The notes below the pieces were generated by a model. It made no database searches. It saw only the letters and a list, made by a program, of their open reading frames with translations, and had not been told where the DNA came from. The position numbers and the translations under genes were made by a program. Below, piece after piece: positions 8,095 to 17,148 of a stretch of DNA of 61,949 bases; the stretch's first letter is position 1; each line of letters opens with the position of its first letter. The stretch covers positions 1 through 61,949 of the forward strand of contig NZ_JAGGDJ010000034.1 in assembly GCF_017652985.1 (NCBI RefSeq), in the 5' to 3' direction. The stretch is from Paenibacillus artemisiicola (GTDB lineage Bacteria > Bacillota > Bacilli > Paenibacillales > Paenibacillaceae).

Positions 8095-8894
8095 AAATCC
8101 GGACCATTCTGATCGTCGACGACGAGCCGCGGTCGCGGGAAGGCATGAAAAAAATGCTGAACGCCTGGGCGGCGGGGCAGTGCGAGCTGCTGACCGCGGA
8201 AAACGGCGCGGCCGCGCTTCGGCTGCTGGAGGAGCAGGCCGTGGATCTCATGATCACGGACATCCGCATGCCGGAAATCAGCGGTCTCGGCCTCGTCGAG
8301 CGGATGAACGCGTCGCCGCTGCTGCGCCAGCCGCCGGTCATCCTCGTCTCCGGCCACGCCGAGTTCGAATACGCCCAGCAGGCGATTCAGCTGTCGGTCG
8401 TCAATTATTTGCTGAAGCCGGTCAGCCGGGAGAAGCTGATCGCGGCGGTGGAGCAGGCGCTGAAGGCGGGCGAGGAGCGCAACCGCGTCGGGCTGATGCG
8501 GAAGCTGGCCGACCCGCGGCTCATGGACGTGGCGGAAGGGGAAGCCGCCTTAAGCGAACCGGTCCGCGCCGCCATGCGGTACGTCGACGCGCATATCGGC
8601 GAAGCCGTCGGCCTGAAGGAGGTCGCCGACGCCGTCCATCTGAACGGAAGCTATTTCAGCGCGCTCTTCAAGGAGCAGAGCGGCATGACGTTCAGCGAAT
8701 ACGTGGCCCGCCGGAAGCTGCACAAGGCGAAGGAGCTGCTGCTCACGACGAGCCTGCCCGTCGCCGAAATCGCCGAAAGGATCGGCTACCAGACAGCGAA
8801 ATATTTCAACAAAGTGTTCAAGGAATACGAGCACGCGAGCCCGGGAAGATTCCGGAGCGGGATGCATGACGCGGAGCCGGAAATCGGAACCTAA
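8091..8894 (+). CDS. Response regulator, receiver plus AraC domain, YesN type
   Basis: 267 residues, about half the length of typical YesN proteins: the receiver domain is joined to the DNA-binding domain by a short linker. The receiver has Asp10/Asp11 (IVDDE), phospho-acceptor Asp57 (ITDIRMPE) and Lys109 (LLKPVS). The C-terminal AraC domain has HTHs around VADAVHLNGSYFSALFKEQ and AEIAERIGYQTAKYFNKVF. It is translationally coupled to the kinase (4-base overlap, ribosome site AGGAGGAG). It is the likely activator of the sugar importer that starts 140 bases downstream. Confidence 0.94.
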   Translation: MKIRTILIVDDEPRSREGMKKMLNAWAAGQCELLTAENGAAALRLLEEQAVDLMITDIRMPEISGLGLVERMNASPLLRQPPVILVSGHAEFEYAQQAIQLSVVNYLLKPVSREKLIAAVEQALKAGEERNRVGLMRKLADPRLMDVAEGEAALSEPVRAAMRYVDAHIGEAVGLKEVADAVHLNGSYFSALFKEQSGMTFSEYVARRKLHKAKELLLTTSLPVAEIAERIGYQTAKYFNKVFKEYEHASPGRFRSGMHDAEPEIGT

Positions 8895-9036
8895 GACGGG
8901 CTCGGACGGAAACAGCCAAAAATAGTGGAAGTTTAACCAAACGCCGTGCCCTTATCCCTCGTGGGCGCCGATGATACACTTTAGCCAGAAGGAAAGCGCA
9001 TACATCCTTCGCACTTGTTTAAGGGGGAATTCGTTC
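8895..9036 (+). promoter_or_regulatory. Promoter region of the MalEFG-like importer
   Basis: 142-base gap between regulator and lipoprotein gene. A TACACT -10-like hexamer lies at 8975-8980 without a good -35, again fitting activator control. AAGGGGGAA at 9021-9029 is the ribosome site of the next gene. No terminator was seen after the response regulator, so read-through is possible. Confidence 0.35.
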
Positions 9037-10419
9037 ATGAAGCGCAAGATCATTTCGCTCGGTACCCTGATGACCGCGCTGCTGCTCGTTGCAACCGCTT
9101 GCGGAAGCAATTCGGGCGGCACCGCCGGCAACCAAGCCGCGAACGGCGGCGGCAACAACGCGAACGCGGCGAACGCCGGCGCCGATAACGGCAGCGCGGG
9201 CGGGAACGCCGGCCCGGACGAGAAAATCACGCTCAAAATGATGCATCTGTGGCCGGACGGCAGCAATTCCGCGCAAAACAAAATGGTCACCGAAATCATC
9301 AAGGAGTACGAGGAAGCGAACCCGAACGTGACGATCACGACCGAGGTGCTCGAGAACGAGCAGTACAAGAGCAAGCTGAAGGTTCTGTCCGCCTCGAACG
9401 ACCTGCCCGACGTCGGCTTCACGTGGGCGGCCGGCTTCATGGATCCGTACGTGAACGGCAACATGTTCGCGCCGGTGGACGATCTGCTGCAGGGCGAGCT
9501 GAAGGACAAATTCGTCGCCGGCACGACGGAAGCGTATGCCTTCGGCGGCAAGACGTACGCGCTTCCGGTCGAGCTGAACATCGTGCCGGTCTACTACAAC
9601 AAGGATATTTTCGCCAAATACAACCTGCAGCCGCCGAAGACGCTGGACGAGCTGAAGACGATCATCAAGACGCTGAGCGACAACAAAGTGACGCCGATCA
9701 CGCTCGGCGGCAAGGACGCCTGGCCGTCCTCGTTCTGGTACATGTACCTGGCGGACCGCATCGGCGGACCGGACGTGATGGACAAGGCCGTCGCGGGCAG
9801 CGACTTCGGCGACCCGTCCCTGCTCGAAGCGGCGAAGCAGGCGCAGGAGCTCGTGAACATGAACGCGTTCGTCAAGGGCTACAACGGCCTGTCCAACGAC
9901 GAGGCGAAGTCGCTCTTCATGAACGAGCAGGCGGCGATGTTCGCGATGGGCACGTGGGAAGTGCCGAACTACACGACCTCGGCGGACGTGCCGCAGGCGT
10001 TCAAGGACAAGATCGGCTACTTCAAATTCCCGGCGGTCGACGGCGGCAAGGGCAGCGTGGACGATTGGGTCGGCGGACCGGGCGTTGGCCTGTTCGTGTC
10101 CCAGAACTCCAAGCACGTCGACGAAGCCAAGAAATTCGTCAGCTTCTTCGTGCGGAAGTGGGGCGAGCATTCCGTCACGGACGCGGGCGTCATCCCGGCC
10201 ACGAAGGTCGACACGTCCTCGGTCAAGCTGCCGCAGATGTTCATCGACCTGCTGAACGAATTGAACCAAGCCAGCAAGGTGACGCTGTACCTCGACACGC
10301 AGATGAAGCCGGGCGCTTCCGACGCGCATCATAACCTCGTGCAGGCGCTGCTCGGCAAAGCCGTAACGCCGGAAGAATTCATCAAGAAGCAGGACGACGC
10401 CCTCAAGGCGGGCAAATAA
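9037..10419 (+). CDS. Sugar-binding lipoprotein, MalE/UgpB-like
   Basis: 460-residue family-1 solute-binding lipoprotein. The signal peptide ends LLLVATAC with lipid-modified Cys22, followed by a low-complexity Gly/Asn/Ala tether and a mature domain beginning KITLKMMHLWPDG. Motifs such as VLSASNDLPDVGFTWA and NEQAAMFAMGTWE are typical of sugar-binding subunits. ATG 9037 follows AAGGGGGAA; an upstream ATG at 8971 lacks a ribosome site and would hide the signal peptide. It heads an SBP-permease-permease operon with a GC-rich inverted-repeat segment before the first permease. Confidence 0.94.
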   Translation: MKRKIISLGTLMTALLLVATACGSNSGGTAGNQAANGGGNNANAANAGADNGSAGGNAGPDEKITLKMMHLWPDGSNSAQNKMVTEIIKEYEEANPNVTITTEVLENEQYKSKLKVLSASNDLPDVGFTWAAGFMDPYVNGNMFAPVDDLLQGELKDKFVAGTTEAYAFGGKTYALPVELNIVPVYYNKDIFAKYNLQPPKTLDELKTIIKTLSDNKVTPITLGGKDAWPSSFWYMYLADRIGGPDVMDKAVAGSDFGDPSLLEAAKQAQELVNMNAFVKGYNGLSNDEAKSLFMNEQAAMFAMGTWEVPNYTTSADVPQAFKDKIGYFKFPAVDGGKGSVDDWVGGPGVGLFVSQNSKHVDEAKKFVSFFVRKWGEHSVTDAGVIPATKVDTSSVKLPQMFIDLLNELNQASKVTLYLDTQMKPGASDAHHNLVQALLGKAVTPEEFIKKQDDALKAGK

Positions 10420-10506
10420 TCGCAACCGGGCCATCGGCCGGAGGACGGGCGCGCCGCAGGCGGCGCCGCCCGATCCGGACGACCCGGCGGGAGGCTATGA
10501 CGAACC

Positions 10507-11388
10507 ATGAATACGGTCATGTCCAACAAACGCATCATCGCCTTGTACGTCCTGCCGTCCTTGTTCCTGCTGCTCGCGATCATCTACGTGCCGATCGTGC
10601 TGACGGGCTATTACGGCTTGATGGAGTGGAACGGCATCGGCAAGCCGGACTTTATCGGCTTGGACAACTACAAGACGCTCATGCGCGATAGCGTGTTCTG
10701 GCACAGCACGTACCATTCGCTGCTGTTCGCGCTGCTGTCGACGCTTTGCTTGATCCTGTACCTGGCGGTCGCGCTGGTGCTCTCCGGCAAGATCCGGGGC
10801 GCCAACCTGCTCCGCAAAATCTACCTGCTCCCGATGCTGCTCTCCTCGGTCGCCATCGCCCAGCTGTGGCAGAAGGTGTACCATCCGACCAACGGCATCC
10901 TGAACGGCATTCTCGAGAAACTCGGCGTGGAGAATACGCCCAGCTGGCTGGCCGATCCGCATCTGGTGCTGTACGCGATTTTCATCCCGATTCTGTGGCA
11001 ATTCGCGGGCTTCTACATTCTCATCTACTACGCGGCGTTGAAAAACATCCCCGCTTCGCTCGAGGAAGCGGCCAGAATCGACGGGGCGACCTCGCTGCAG
11101 GTCGCGCTGCGGATCAAGCTTCCGCTGATCTCCGAGGTCCTCAAGGTGACCGTCGTGCTGGCCGTCGTCGGCTCGCTGAAGTATTTCGACCTGATCTACG
11201 TCATGACGGACGGCGGACCGAACCAGGCGAGCGAAGTGATGGCCTCCTATATGTACCACAAAGCGTTCAAGGAATTCGACTTCGGGTACGGCAGCGCGAT
11301 CGGCTTCTTCCTGCTCGTCATCTGCCTGGCGGCCACCTGGGTCATCCGGCGCGCGACGGCGGCCAAAGACACGATTCAATATTCCTGA
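10507..11388 (+). CDS. Sugar ABC permease, MalF/UgpA type
   Basis: 293-residue permease with about six membrane segments (IIALYVLPSLFLLLAIIYVP first) and EAA loop EEAARIDGATSLQVALRIKL. The motif VMTDGGPNQASEVMASYMY is diagnostic of the MalF/UgpA/LacF class, different from the LplB type at 1000, 25182 and 33350. The ribosome site GGGAGG is about 12 bases upstream. It pairs with the next gene. Confidence 0.93.
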   Translation: MNTVMSNKRIIALYVLPSLFLLLAIIYVPIVLTGYYGLMEWNGIGKPDFIGLDNYKTLMRDSVFWHSTYHSLLFALLSTLCLILYLAVALVLSGKIRGANLLRKIYLLPMLLSSVAIAQLWQKVYHPTNGILNGILEKLGVENTPSWLADPHLVLYAIFIPILWQFAGFYILIYYAALKNIPASLEEAARIDGATSLQVALRIKLPLISEVLKVTVVLAVVGSLKYFDLIYVMTDGGPNQASEVMASYMYHKAFKEFDFGYGSAIGFFLLVICLAATWVIRRATAAKDTIQYS

Positions 11389-11404
11389 ACTGGAGGCGAT
11401 TCCC

Positions 11405-12292
11405 TTGTCCGGCATCACGACCGCCATTCGACCCCGTTCCGGGACGGGCGTCTCTTCGAGACCGATCGGCAGGACGATCGGCTACGGCATCCTGTACGCC
11501 GCGCTTGCCGTCACGGCGGTGCTGCAGCTGCTGCCGCTGCTCTGGCTGCTGCTGTTCTCGCTGAAGAACAACCAGGAGATTTTCAATCTGGCGCCGTTCG
11601 CCGTGCCGAAGCAGCTGCATTGGAGCAATTACGCCACGGTATTGGAGCAGGGCAAGATCGGCCGCTACTTCCTGAACAGCATCTGGATCACGGCGGCGTC
11701 CGTCGTCTGCACGATCCTGCTCGCCAACTTCGTCACCTTCGCGATGACGCGGATGAAGTGGAAGCTGCATAAGGCGGTGCTCGGGCTGTTCATGATCGGC
11801 ATGATGATTCCCGTCCATTCGACGCTCATCCCGCTGTTCAGCCTGTTCAAGTCGATTCACCTGAAGGACTCGCAGTTCAGCATCGTGCTGTCCTACGTCG
11901 CCTTCAACCTGCCGCTGACGATCATGATCCTGATCGGCTTCTACTACGCGCTTCCGCGCGAGGTGGAGGAAGCGGCGGTCATGGACGGCTGCAGCGTGAA
12001 CCGGATGTTCTTCCGGATCATCCTGCCGATGACCGTATCCGTCAGCGTCACGGCCGCCATCATCAACATGATCTACAATTGGAACGAATTCATCTTCGTC
12101 AACACCTTCCTAAGCTCGGACGGCAAAAAGACGCTGACCGTCGGCATCCAGAATTTCGTCGGGCAGTATACGACCAACTGGGGCGCGATCGGCGCGACGC
12201 TCATGATCAGCATTTTGCCGATTCTGATCCTGTTCTTCCTGCTCAGCAACCGGATCGTCGAGGGCATCGCCGCCGGATCCGTGAAAGGCTGA
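11405..12292 (+). CDS. Sugar ABC permease, MalG/UgpE type
   Basis: 295-residue permease of the MalG/UgpE class. It has an N-terminal membrane segment around VLQLLPLLWLLLFSLKNNQE, EAA loop EEAAVMDGCSVNRMFFRIIL and the C-terminal sequence IVEGIAAGSVKG. The start is TTG at 11405, with TGGAGGCGA upstream and no better in-frame ATG. It completes a MalF-MalG-like channel; the operon has no ATPase gene. The GH43 gene follows by 37 bases. Confidence 0.92.
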   Translation: MSGITTAIRPRSGTGVSSRPIGRTIGYGILYAALAVTAVLQLLPLLWLLLFSLKNNQEIFNLAPFAVPKQLHWSNYATVLEQGKIGRYFLNSIWITAASVVCTILLANFVTFAMTRMKWKLHKAVLGLFMIGMMIPVHSTLIPLFSLFKSIHLKDSQFSIVLSYVAFNLPLTIMILIGFYYALPREVEEAAVMDGCSVNRMFFRIILPMTVSVSVTAAIINMIYNWNEFIFVNTFLSSDGKKTLTVGIQNFVGQYTTNWGAIGATLMISILPILILFFLLSNRIVEGIAAGSVKG

Positions 12293-12329
12293 AGCGGGTG
12301 CCAATTCACGCACAGAGGAGAGAGAGCCC

Positions 12330-13319
12330 ATGTCCGATTCGCGCAAGCCGATCGCGCCGAACGAACCGATCGTCACGCATCTCTACACGGCGGATCCGTC
12401 CGCGCACGTCTTCGAGGGGAAGCTGTACGTCTATCCGTCGCACGACATCGACCACGACGGCCCGACGAACGACAACGGCGACCAGTATGCGATGGAAGAC
12501 TATCGCGTCCTGTCGTTCGACGAAGAACTGACGAGCTGCACCGACCACGGCGAGGCGCTTCACGTCCGGGACGTGCCCTGGGCGTCGAAGCAAATGTGGG
12601 CGCCGGACGCGGCGTTCAAGAACGGCCGTTATTACCTCTTCTTCCCGGCGAGGGACCACGACGGAATCTTCCGCATCGGCGTCGCGACGGGCGATTCGCC
12701 GGCCGGTCCGTTCCGCGCGGAGCCGGATTGCATCCCGGGCAGCTTCAGCATCGATCCCGCCGTGTTCGTCGACGACGACGGCCGGGCGTACATGTACTTT
12801 GGCGGCCTGTGGGGCGGCCAGCTGGAGAAGTGGCAGACGGGCGAATACGTCCCGGACGCCGCCGGCCCCGACCCGTCGGCGCCCGCGCTCGGCCCGCGGG
12901 TCGCGGAGCTGAGCGGCGACCTGCTGTCGTTCCGTTCGGCCCCGGCCGAAATTCGCATCGCGGACGAGGACGGAACGCCGATCGCCGCCGGCGACGAAGA
13001 GCGCCGCTACTTCGAGGGGCCGTGGATGCACAAGCACAACGGGCTGTACTACCTGTCCTATTCCACGGGGACGACGCATAAGCTCGTCTACGCGGTGAGC
13101 GACAACCCGCTCGGGCCGTTCGCGTTCAAGGGGACGATCCTGACGCCCGTCCTCGGCTGGACCACGCACCATTCGATCGTGCGCTATCGGGACAAGTGGT
13201 ACCTGTTCTATCATGACGCGTCGTTGTCGGGCGGCATCGATCACAAGCGCAGCGTGAAGTTCGCGGAATTGCGGTATCGCGACGACGGCACGATCGTAAC
13301 GATCGATCCGTACGCCTGA
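12330..13319 (+). CDS. Glycoside hydrolase family 43 (beta-xylosidase/arabinofuranosidase-like)
   Basis: 329-residue five-bladed beta-propeller glycosidase without signal peptide, so cytoplasmic. Expected GH43 catalytic residues are visible: general base Asp22 in LYTADPSAHVFEGKLYVYPS, pKa-modulating Asp142 in FSIDPAVFVDDDG, and general acid Glu229 in YFEGPWMHKHNGLYY. GH43 enzymes cleave terminal xylose or arabinose, so the upstream importer probably brings in xylo- or arabino-oligosaccharides. The ribosome site AGAGGAG precedes ATG 12330, and a terminator follows the gene. The exact substrate cannot be read from sequence. Confidence 0.92.
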   Translation: MSDSRKPIAPNEPIVTHLYTADPSAHVFEGKLYVYPSHDIDHDGPTNDNGDQYAMEDYRVLSFDEELTSCTDHGEALHVRDVPWASKQMWAPDAAFKNGRYYLFFPARDHDGIFRIGVATGDSPAGPFRAEPDCIPGSFSIDPAVFVDDDGRAYMYFGGLWGGQLEKWQTGEYVPDAAGPDPSAPALGPRVAELSGDLLSFRSAPAEIRIADEDGTPIAAGDEERRYFEGPWMHKHNGLYYLSYSTGTTHKLVYAVSDNPLGPFAFKGTILTPVLGWTTHHSIVRYRDKWYLFYHDASLSGGIDHKRSVKFAELRYRDDGTIVTIDPYA

Positions 13320-13364
13320 CGCGCCGTCGCGGCAGCCTCATGGCAATCTCCCGGCAGTCCTATG

Positions 13365-13394
13365 AAACGCAGCCCCGGCGGCTGCGTTTTTTTG
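13365..13394 (+). terminator. Rho-independent terminator after GH43
   Basis: Perfect 10-bp stem AAACGCAGCC / GGCTGCGTTT with loop CCGGC, followed by a T tract. It closes the kinase/importer/GH43 block and insulates the nrd promoter. Confidence 0.88.
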
Positions 13395-13428
13395 GCGTTT
13401 CATAGAAAAAAATCGCGGTTATAAAAAT

Positions 13429-13457
13429 TTGACAAGCACTATATATTGATATAAATT
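13429..13457 (+). promoter_or_regulatory. Promoter of the nrdIEF operon
   Basis: Consensus -35 TTGACA at 13429-13434 with -10 candidates TAAATT at 13452-13457 (17-base spacing) or TATAAA at 13450-13455 (15-base spacing). The promoter overlaps the first NrdR box, as expected for repression by NrdR. Confidence 0.7.
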
Positions 13458-13483
13458 ATAGTTCTACACCCTATATCTTGATT
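13436..13483 (+). promoter_or_regulatory. Tandem NrdR boxes
   Basis: Two 16-base sites match the NrdR consensus acaCwAtATaTwGtgt: GCACTATATATTGATA at 13436-13451 and ACCCTATATCTTGATT at 13468-13483. Their starts are 32 bases apart (16-base gap, three helical turns), the usual spacing for the ATP/dATP-sensing repressor NrdR. The first box overlaps the promoter core. Confidence 0.88.
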
Positions 13484-13520
13484 CTATTTGCAGCTATCGA
13501 TCGAAAAGGAGCTACCAGCC

Positions 13521-13880
13521 ATGATCATTGCTTATGATTCCCGAACGGGCAACGTGAAGCGATTCATTCAGAAAACCGACCTTCCCGCCGTGCAAATCGA
13601 GGCGTCCACCGTGCTCGACGACCCGTTCGTTCTCGTTACATACACGACGGGCTTCGGCGGCGCGCCGGAGAAAGTCATGACCTTCCTCGAACGCAACCAT
13701 CGGAACCTGGTCGGCGTCTCCGCGAGCGGCAACCGCAACTGGGGCGACCGGTTCGCCAAGAGCGCGGACGAGATTTCGCGCAGGTACGGCGTGCCCGTGG
13801 TATCCAAGTTCGAGCTGGCGGGCACGGCGAAGGACGTCGAACGATTCGTCACGGAGGTGAGCGCGCTTGCGGCACATTGA
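13521..13880 (+). CDS. nrdI: Flavodoxin-like ribonucleotide reductase maturation protein NrdI
   Basis: 119-residue flavodoxin-like protein that supplies oxidant to assemble the Mn(III)2-tyrosyl radical cofactor of NrdF. The N-terminal strand MIIAYDSRTGNVKRFI is the FMN phosphate loop; TYTTGFGGAPEKVMTFLE and VSASGNRNWGDRF are strongly conserved NrdI segments. ATG 13521 follows AAAAGGAG. It is first of nrdI-nrdE-nrdF, and the nrdE start lies inside its last codons. Confidence 0.96.
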   Translation: MIIAYDSRTGNVKRFIQKTDLPAVQIEASTVLDDPFVLVTYTTGFGGAPEKVMTFLERNHRNLVGVSASGNRNWGDRFAKSADEISRRYGVPVVSKFELAGTAKDVERFVTEVSALAAH

Positions 13881-15951
13881 GCTGAACAATTTGCTGATGC
13901 AGCGCGGCGAGGACGGCTTCTTCCGGCTGGAGAAGGACCGCGAGGCCGTCGACGCGTTCATGGCGGAAGCGGCGGGCCGCAGCCTGACGTTCGCGTCCAC
14001 GGCGGACAAGCTGCGCTATATGATCGACCACGATTATTACGAGGATGTATATCGCGATTATACGGCGCGGGAGGTCGACGAGGTATTCGCGCTGACGCAC
14101 GGGCATCCGTTCCGCTTCGAATCGTACATGGCCGCTTCGAAGTTCTATACCGATTACGCGATGAAGAGCGATGACAAGTCGCTGTACCTGGAGCATTATC
14201 CGGACCGCGTCGCGATCGTCGCGCTGCATCTGGGCCGCGGGGACGCCGAGACCGCGCGGAAGCTGGCGCTGGCGATGATGGAGCAGCGGGTCCAGCCGGC
14301 GACGCCGACGTTCCTGAACGCGGGCAAGAGCCGCCGCGGCGAGCTGGTCTCGTGCTTCCTGCTCGAAATGGACGATTCGCTCAATTCGATCAATTACGTG
14401 CTCGCGACGTGCATGCAGCTGTCCAAGATCGGCGGCGGCGTCGCCGTCAACCTATCGAAGCTGCGCGGCCGCGGCGAACCGATCAAAGGCGTCGAGGGCG
14501 CGGCCAAGGGCATCATGCCGGTGCTGAAGCTGATGGAGGACGCGTTCTCGTACGCCGACCAGATGGGGCAGCGCAAAGGCTCGGGCGCGGGCTATTACAA
14601 TATTTTCGGCTGGGACGTCATGGAGTTCCTGGACAGCAAGAAGATCAACGCGGACGAGAAGACGCGGCTGAAGACGCTGTCGATCGGCCTCATCGTGCCG
14701 AATAAATTCTATGAGCTCGCCGAGCGCAACGAGAAGCTGCACGTCTTCGGGCCGCACTCGGTACTGAAAGCGTACGGGACGCATCTCGACGACATGGACA
14801 TGGACGAGATGTACGAGACGCTGCTGGCCGACGGCCGCGTGAAAAAGAAAGCGGTGCTGGACGCGCGGGACATGCTGACCAAGATCGCCACGATCCAGCT
14901 GGAATCCGGCTATCCGTACATCATGAACCGGTCCAACGCGAACCGGGGGCACGCGCTGCGGGGCATCGGCATGATCAAGATGTCGAACCTGTGCACGGAG
15001 ATCTTCCAATTCCAGGAGACGTCCGAGATCGGCGATTACGGGCAGGCGGACGTCATCCGCCGCGACATCAGCTGCAACCTCGCGTCGCTCAACATCGCGA
15101 ACGTGATGGCGCTCGGCAAGATCCGCGAATCGGTGCACGAAGGCATGCTCGCGCTGACGGCCGTCACGGACATGACGCGGATCGAGAACGCGCCGGGCGT
15201 GGCGAAGGCGAACGACGAGCTCCGCTCGGTGGGTCTCGGGGCGATGAACCTGCACGGCTACCTGGCCAAGAACCGCATCGCCTACGAAAGCCCGGAAGCC
15301 CGCGATTTCGCGCGGACGTTCTTCATGACGATGAACTACCATTCGCTGGAATGCAGCATGGAGATCGCCCGCCGGTCGGGCCGGACGTTCGCCGGCTTCG
15401 ACAAGTCGGATTACGCCAGCGGCGTCTACTTCGAGCGCTACCTGGAGACGGACTACCGGCCGGCGACGGAGAAGGTGCGGGCGCTCTTCGCGGACATCGC
15501 GGTTCCGTCCCCCGCGGACTGGGCGCGGCTGAAGGCGGAGGTGGCGGAGCACGGCCTATACCACGCGTACCGCCTGGCGATCGCGCCGACGCAGAGCATC
15601 TCGTACGTGCAGAATTCGACGAGCAGCGTCATGCCGATCGTCGAGCCGATCGAGACGCGGACGTACGCGAACTCCACGACCTATTATCCGATGCCGTTCT
15701 TGAGCAAGGACAATCTGTTCTATTACAAGTCGGCTTATCAGATGAACCAGCTCAAGGTGATCGACCTGATCGCCGAAATTCAAACGCACGTCGACCAAGG
15801 CATCTCGACGATCCTGCACGTCAACAGCGACGTCTCCACGCGGGAGCTGTCCCGGTACTACGTCTACGCCGCCAAGAAGGGGCTGAAGTCGCTCTACTAT
15901 ACGAGGACGAACATGCTGTCCGTCGAGAATTGCATCAGCTGCGCCGTCTGA
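13867..15951 (+). CDS. nrdE: Class Ib ribonucleoside-diphosphate reductase, alpha subunit NrdE
   Basis: 694-residue catalytic subunit converting ribonucleoside diphosphates to deoxyribonucleotides. Visible residues: redox Cys163 (VSCFLLEMDD), substrate-radical segment NLCTEIFQ with thiyl Cys376 and Glu378, second redox Cys403 (ISCNLASLNIAN), and C-terminal thioredoxin-type pair Cys689/Cys692 (CISCAV). The length fits class Ib and lacks the N-terminal ATP cone of class Ia. The start is TTG 13867, with GGAGGTG 7 bases upstream inside nrdI, so it overlaps nrdI by 14 bases and is translationally coupled. Confidence 0.97.
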   Translation: MRHIELNNLLMQRGEDGFFRLEKDREAVDAFMAEAAGRSLTFASTADKLRYMIDHDYYEDVYRDYTAREVDEVFALTHGHPFRFESYMAASKFYTDYAMKSDDKSLYLEHYPDRVAIVALHLGRGDAETARKLALAMMEQRVQPATPTFLNAGKSRRGELVSCFLLEMDDSLNSINYVLATCMQLSKIGGGVAVNLSKLRGRGEPIKGVEGAAKGIMPVLKLMEDAFSYADQMGQRKGSGAGYYNIFGWDVMEFLDSKKINADEKTRLKTLSIGLIVPNKFYELAERNEKLHVFGPHSVLKAYGTHLDDMDMDEMYETLLADGRVKKKAVLDARDMLTKIATIQLESGYPYIMNRSNANRGHALRGIGMIKMSNLCTEIFQFQETSEIGDYGQADVIRRDISCNLASLNIANVMALGKIRESVHEGMLALTAVTDMTRIENAPGVAKANDELRSVGLGAMNLHGYLAKNRIAYESPEARDFARTFFMTMNYHSLECSMEIARRSGRTFAGFDKSDYASGVYFERYLETDYRPATEKVRALFADIAVPSPADWARLKAEVAEHGLYHAYRLAIAPTQSISYVQNSTSSVMPIVEPIETRTYANSTTYYPMPFLSKDNLFYYKSAYQMNQLKVIDLIAEIQTHVDQGISTILHVNSDVSTRELSRYYVYAAKKGLKSLYYTRTNMLSVENCISCAV

Positions 15952-15992
15952 GCGGCGAAGCCATACGCGCGTAACAAGGGAGAAGAGCCGCC

Positions 15993-16955
15993 ATGTGTGC
16001 CATGAAAGCCGTTAATTGGAATCGTCCGGACGACGATTTCACGAGCCAGTTTTGGAATCAAAATATTATGCAGTTTTGGACTGACGACGAAATCCCGCTG
16101 TCCGACGACAAAATGTCCTGGATCGAGCTGAACGGGGCGGAACGCGAGACGTACATGAAGGCGCTCGGCGGCCTTACGCTGCTCGACACGGTGCAAGGCG
16201 GCGTCGGCATGCCGAAGATCCTCGAGCACGTCGACGGCTTGCAGCGCAAAGCCGTGCTCGGATTCATGGGGATGATGGAGCAGATCCACGCCAAGTCGTA
16301 CAGCAGCATCTTTACGACGCTCGCGTCGACGGAGGAGATCGACGCCGTCTTCCGCTGGGTCGAGGAGAACCCCCGTCTGCAGGCGAAGGCGGAGCGGATC
16401 GCCGGGTATTACCGCACGATCGCGACGGGCAAGAGCCTCTATCTCGCGATGGCGGCCTCCGTGCTGCTGGAAAGCTACTTGTTCTACAGCGGCTTCTTCT
16501 ATCCGCTCTATCTCGCGGGGCAGGGGAAAATGACGAGCAGCGGCGAAATCATCGACTTGATCCTGCGGGACGAGAGCATTCACGGCGTTTACGTCGGCGT
16601 GCTCGCGCAGGAGACGTTCGCGGCGCTCGGCGAAGCGGAGCGGGCGCGGGCGCAGGATGAATTGCTCGGTCTGCTGCACGAGCTGCACGAGAACGAGATG
16701 CGCTACACCGAGGAATTGTACGGGGCGATCGGACTGGTCGACGAGGTGAAGACGTTCGTGCGCTACAACGCCAACAAGGCGCTGATGAACCTCGGCCTCG
16801 AGCCCGTTTTCCCGGACGAGGACGTCAACCCGATCGTGTTCAACGGCATCAGCACGAAGACGAAGCAGCACGACTTCTTCTCCAAGAAGGGGAACGGCTA
16901 CGTCCGGACGATTCACGTCGAGCCCTTGAACGACGCGGATTTCGTCTTTGAATGA
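15993..16955 (+). CDS. nrdF: Class Ib ribonucleoside-diphosphate reductase, beta subunit NrdF
   Basis: 320-residue radical-generating subunit. All six metal ligands are in place: Asp65 (LLDTVQ), Glu96 and His99 (EQIHAKSY), Glu160 (LLESYLF), Glu194 and His197 (DESIHG). Tyr103, next to the first metal site, is the radical tyrosine. It lies 41 bases after nrdE with AAGGGAGAAG before ATG 15993; a second in-frame ATG at 16002 is possible. The NrdI neighbour implies a dimanganese cofactor. No nrdH glutaredoxin gene is present in this operon. Confidence 0.97.
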   Translation: MCAMKAVNWNRPDDDFTSQFWNQNIMQFWTDDEIPLSDDKMSWIELNGAERETYMKALGGLTLLDTVQGGVGMPKILEHVDGLQRKAVLGFMGMMEQIHAKSYSSIFTTLASTEEIDAVFRWVEENPRLQAKAERIAGYYRTIATGKSLYLAMAASVLLESYLFYSGFFYPLYLAGQGKMTSSGEIIDLILRDESIHGVYVGVLAQETFAALGEAERARAQDELLGLLHELHENEMRYTEELYGAIGLVDEVKTFVRYNANKALMNLGLEPVFPDEDVNPIVFNGISTKTKQHDFFSKKGNGYVRTIHVEPLNDADFVFE

Positions 16956-16985
16956 AGGAAGCGCCGGCCATCGGTGCCCGGCAGG

Positions 16986-17014
16986 ACTCCCGCGAGCGGT
17001 CGCGGGAGTTTTTC
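16986..17014 (+). terminator. Rho-independent terminator after nrdF
   Basis: Perfect 10-bp stem ACTCCCGCGA / TCGCGGGAGT with loop GCGG, then TTTTTC. It ends the nrd operon. Confidence 0.88.
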
Positions 17015-17148
17015 GGCGCGGCGCGCGAACTTTCATCCGATCTTCATGATGCGGACGAACCGGCGTGGTAATATGAATGAACAAGGAATATTTAAACTAA
17101 ATCTAAATATAATGATTGCAGATGCAGCGAATAAGGAGGACGATTCGA

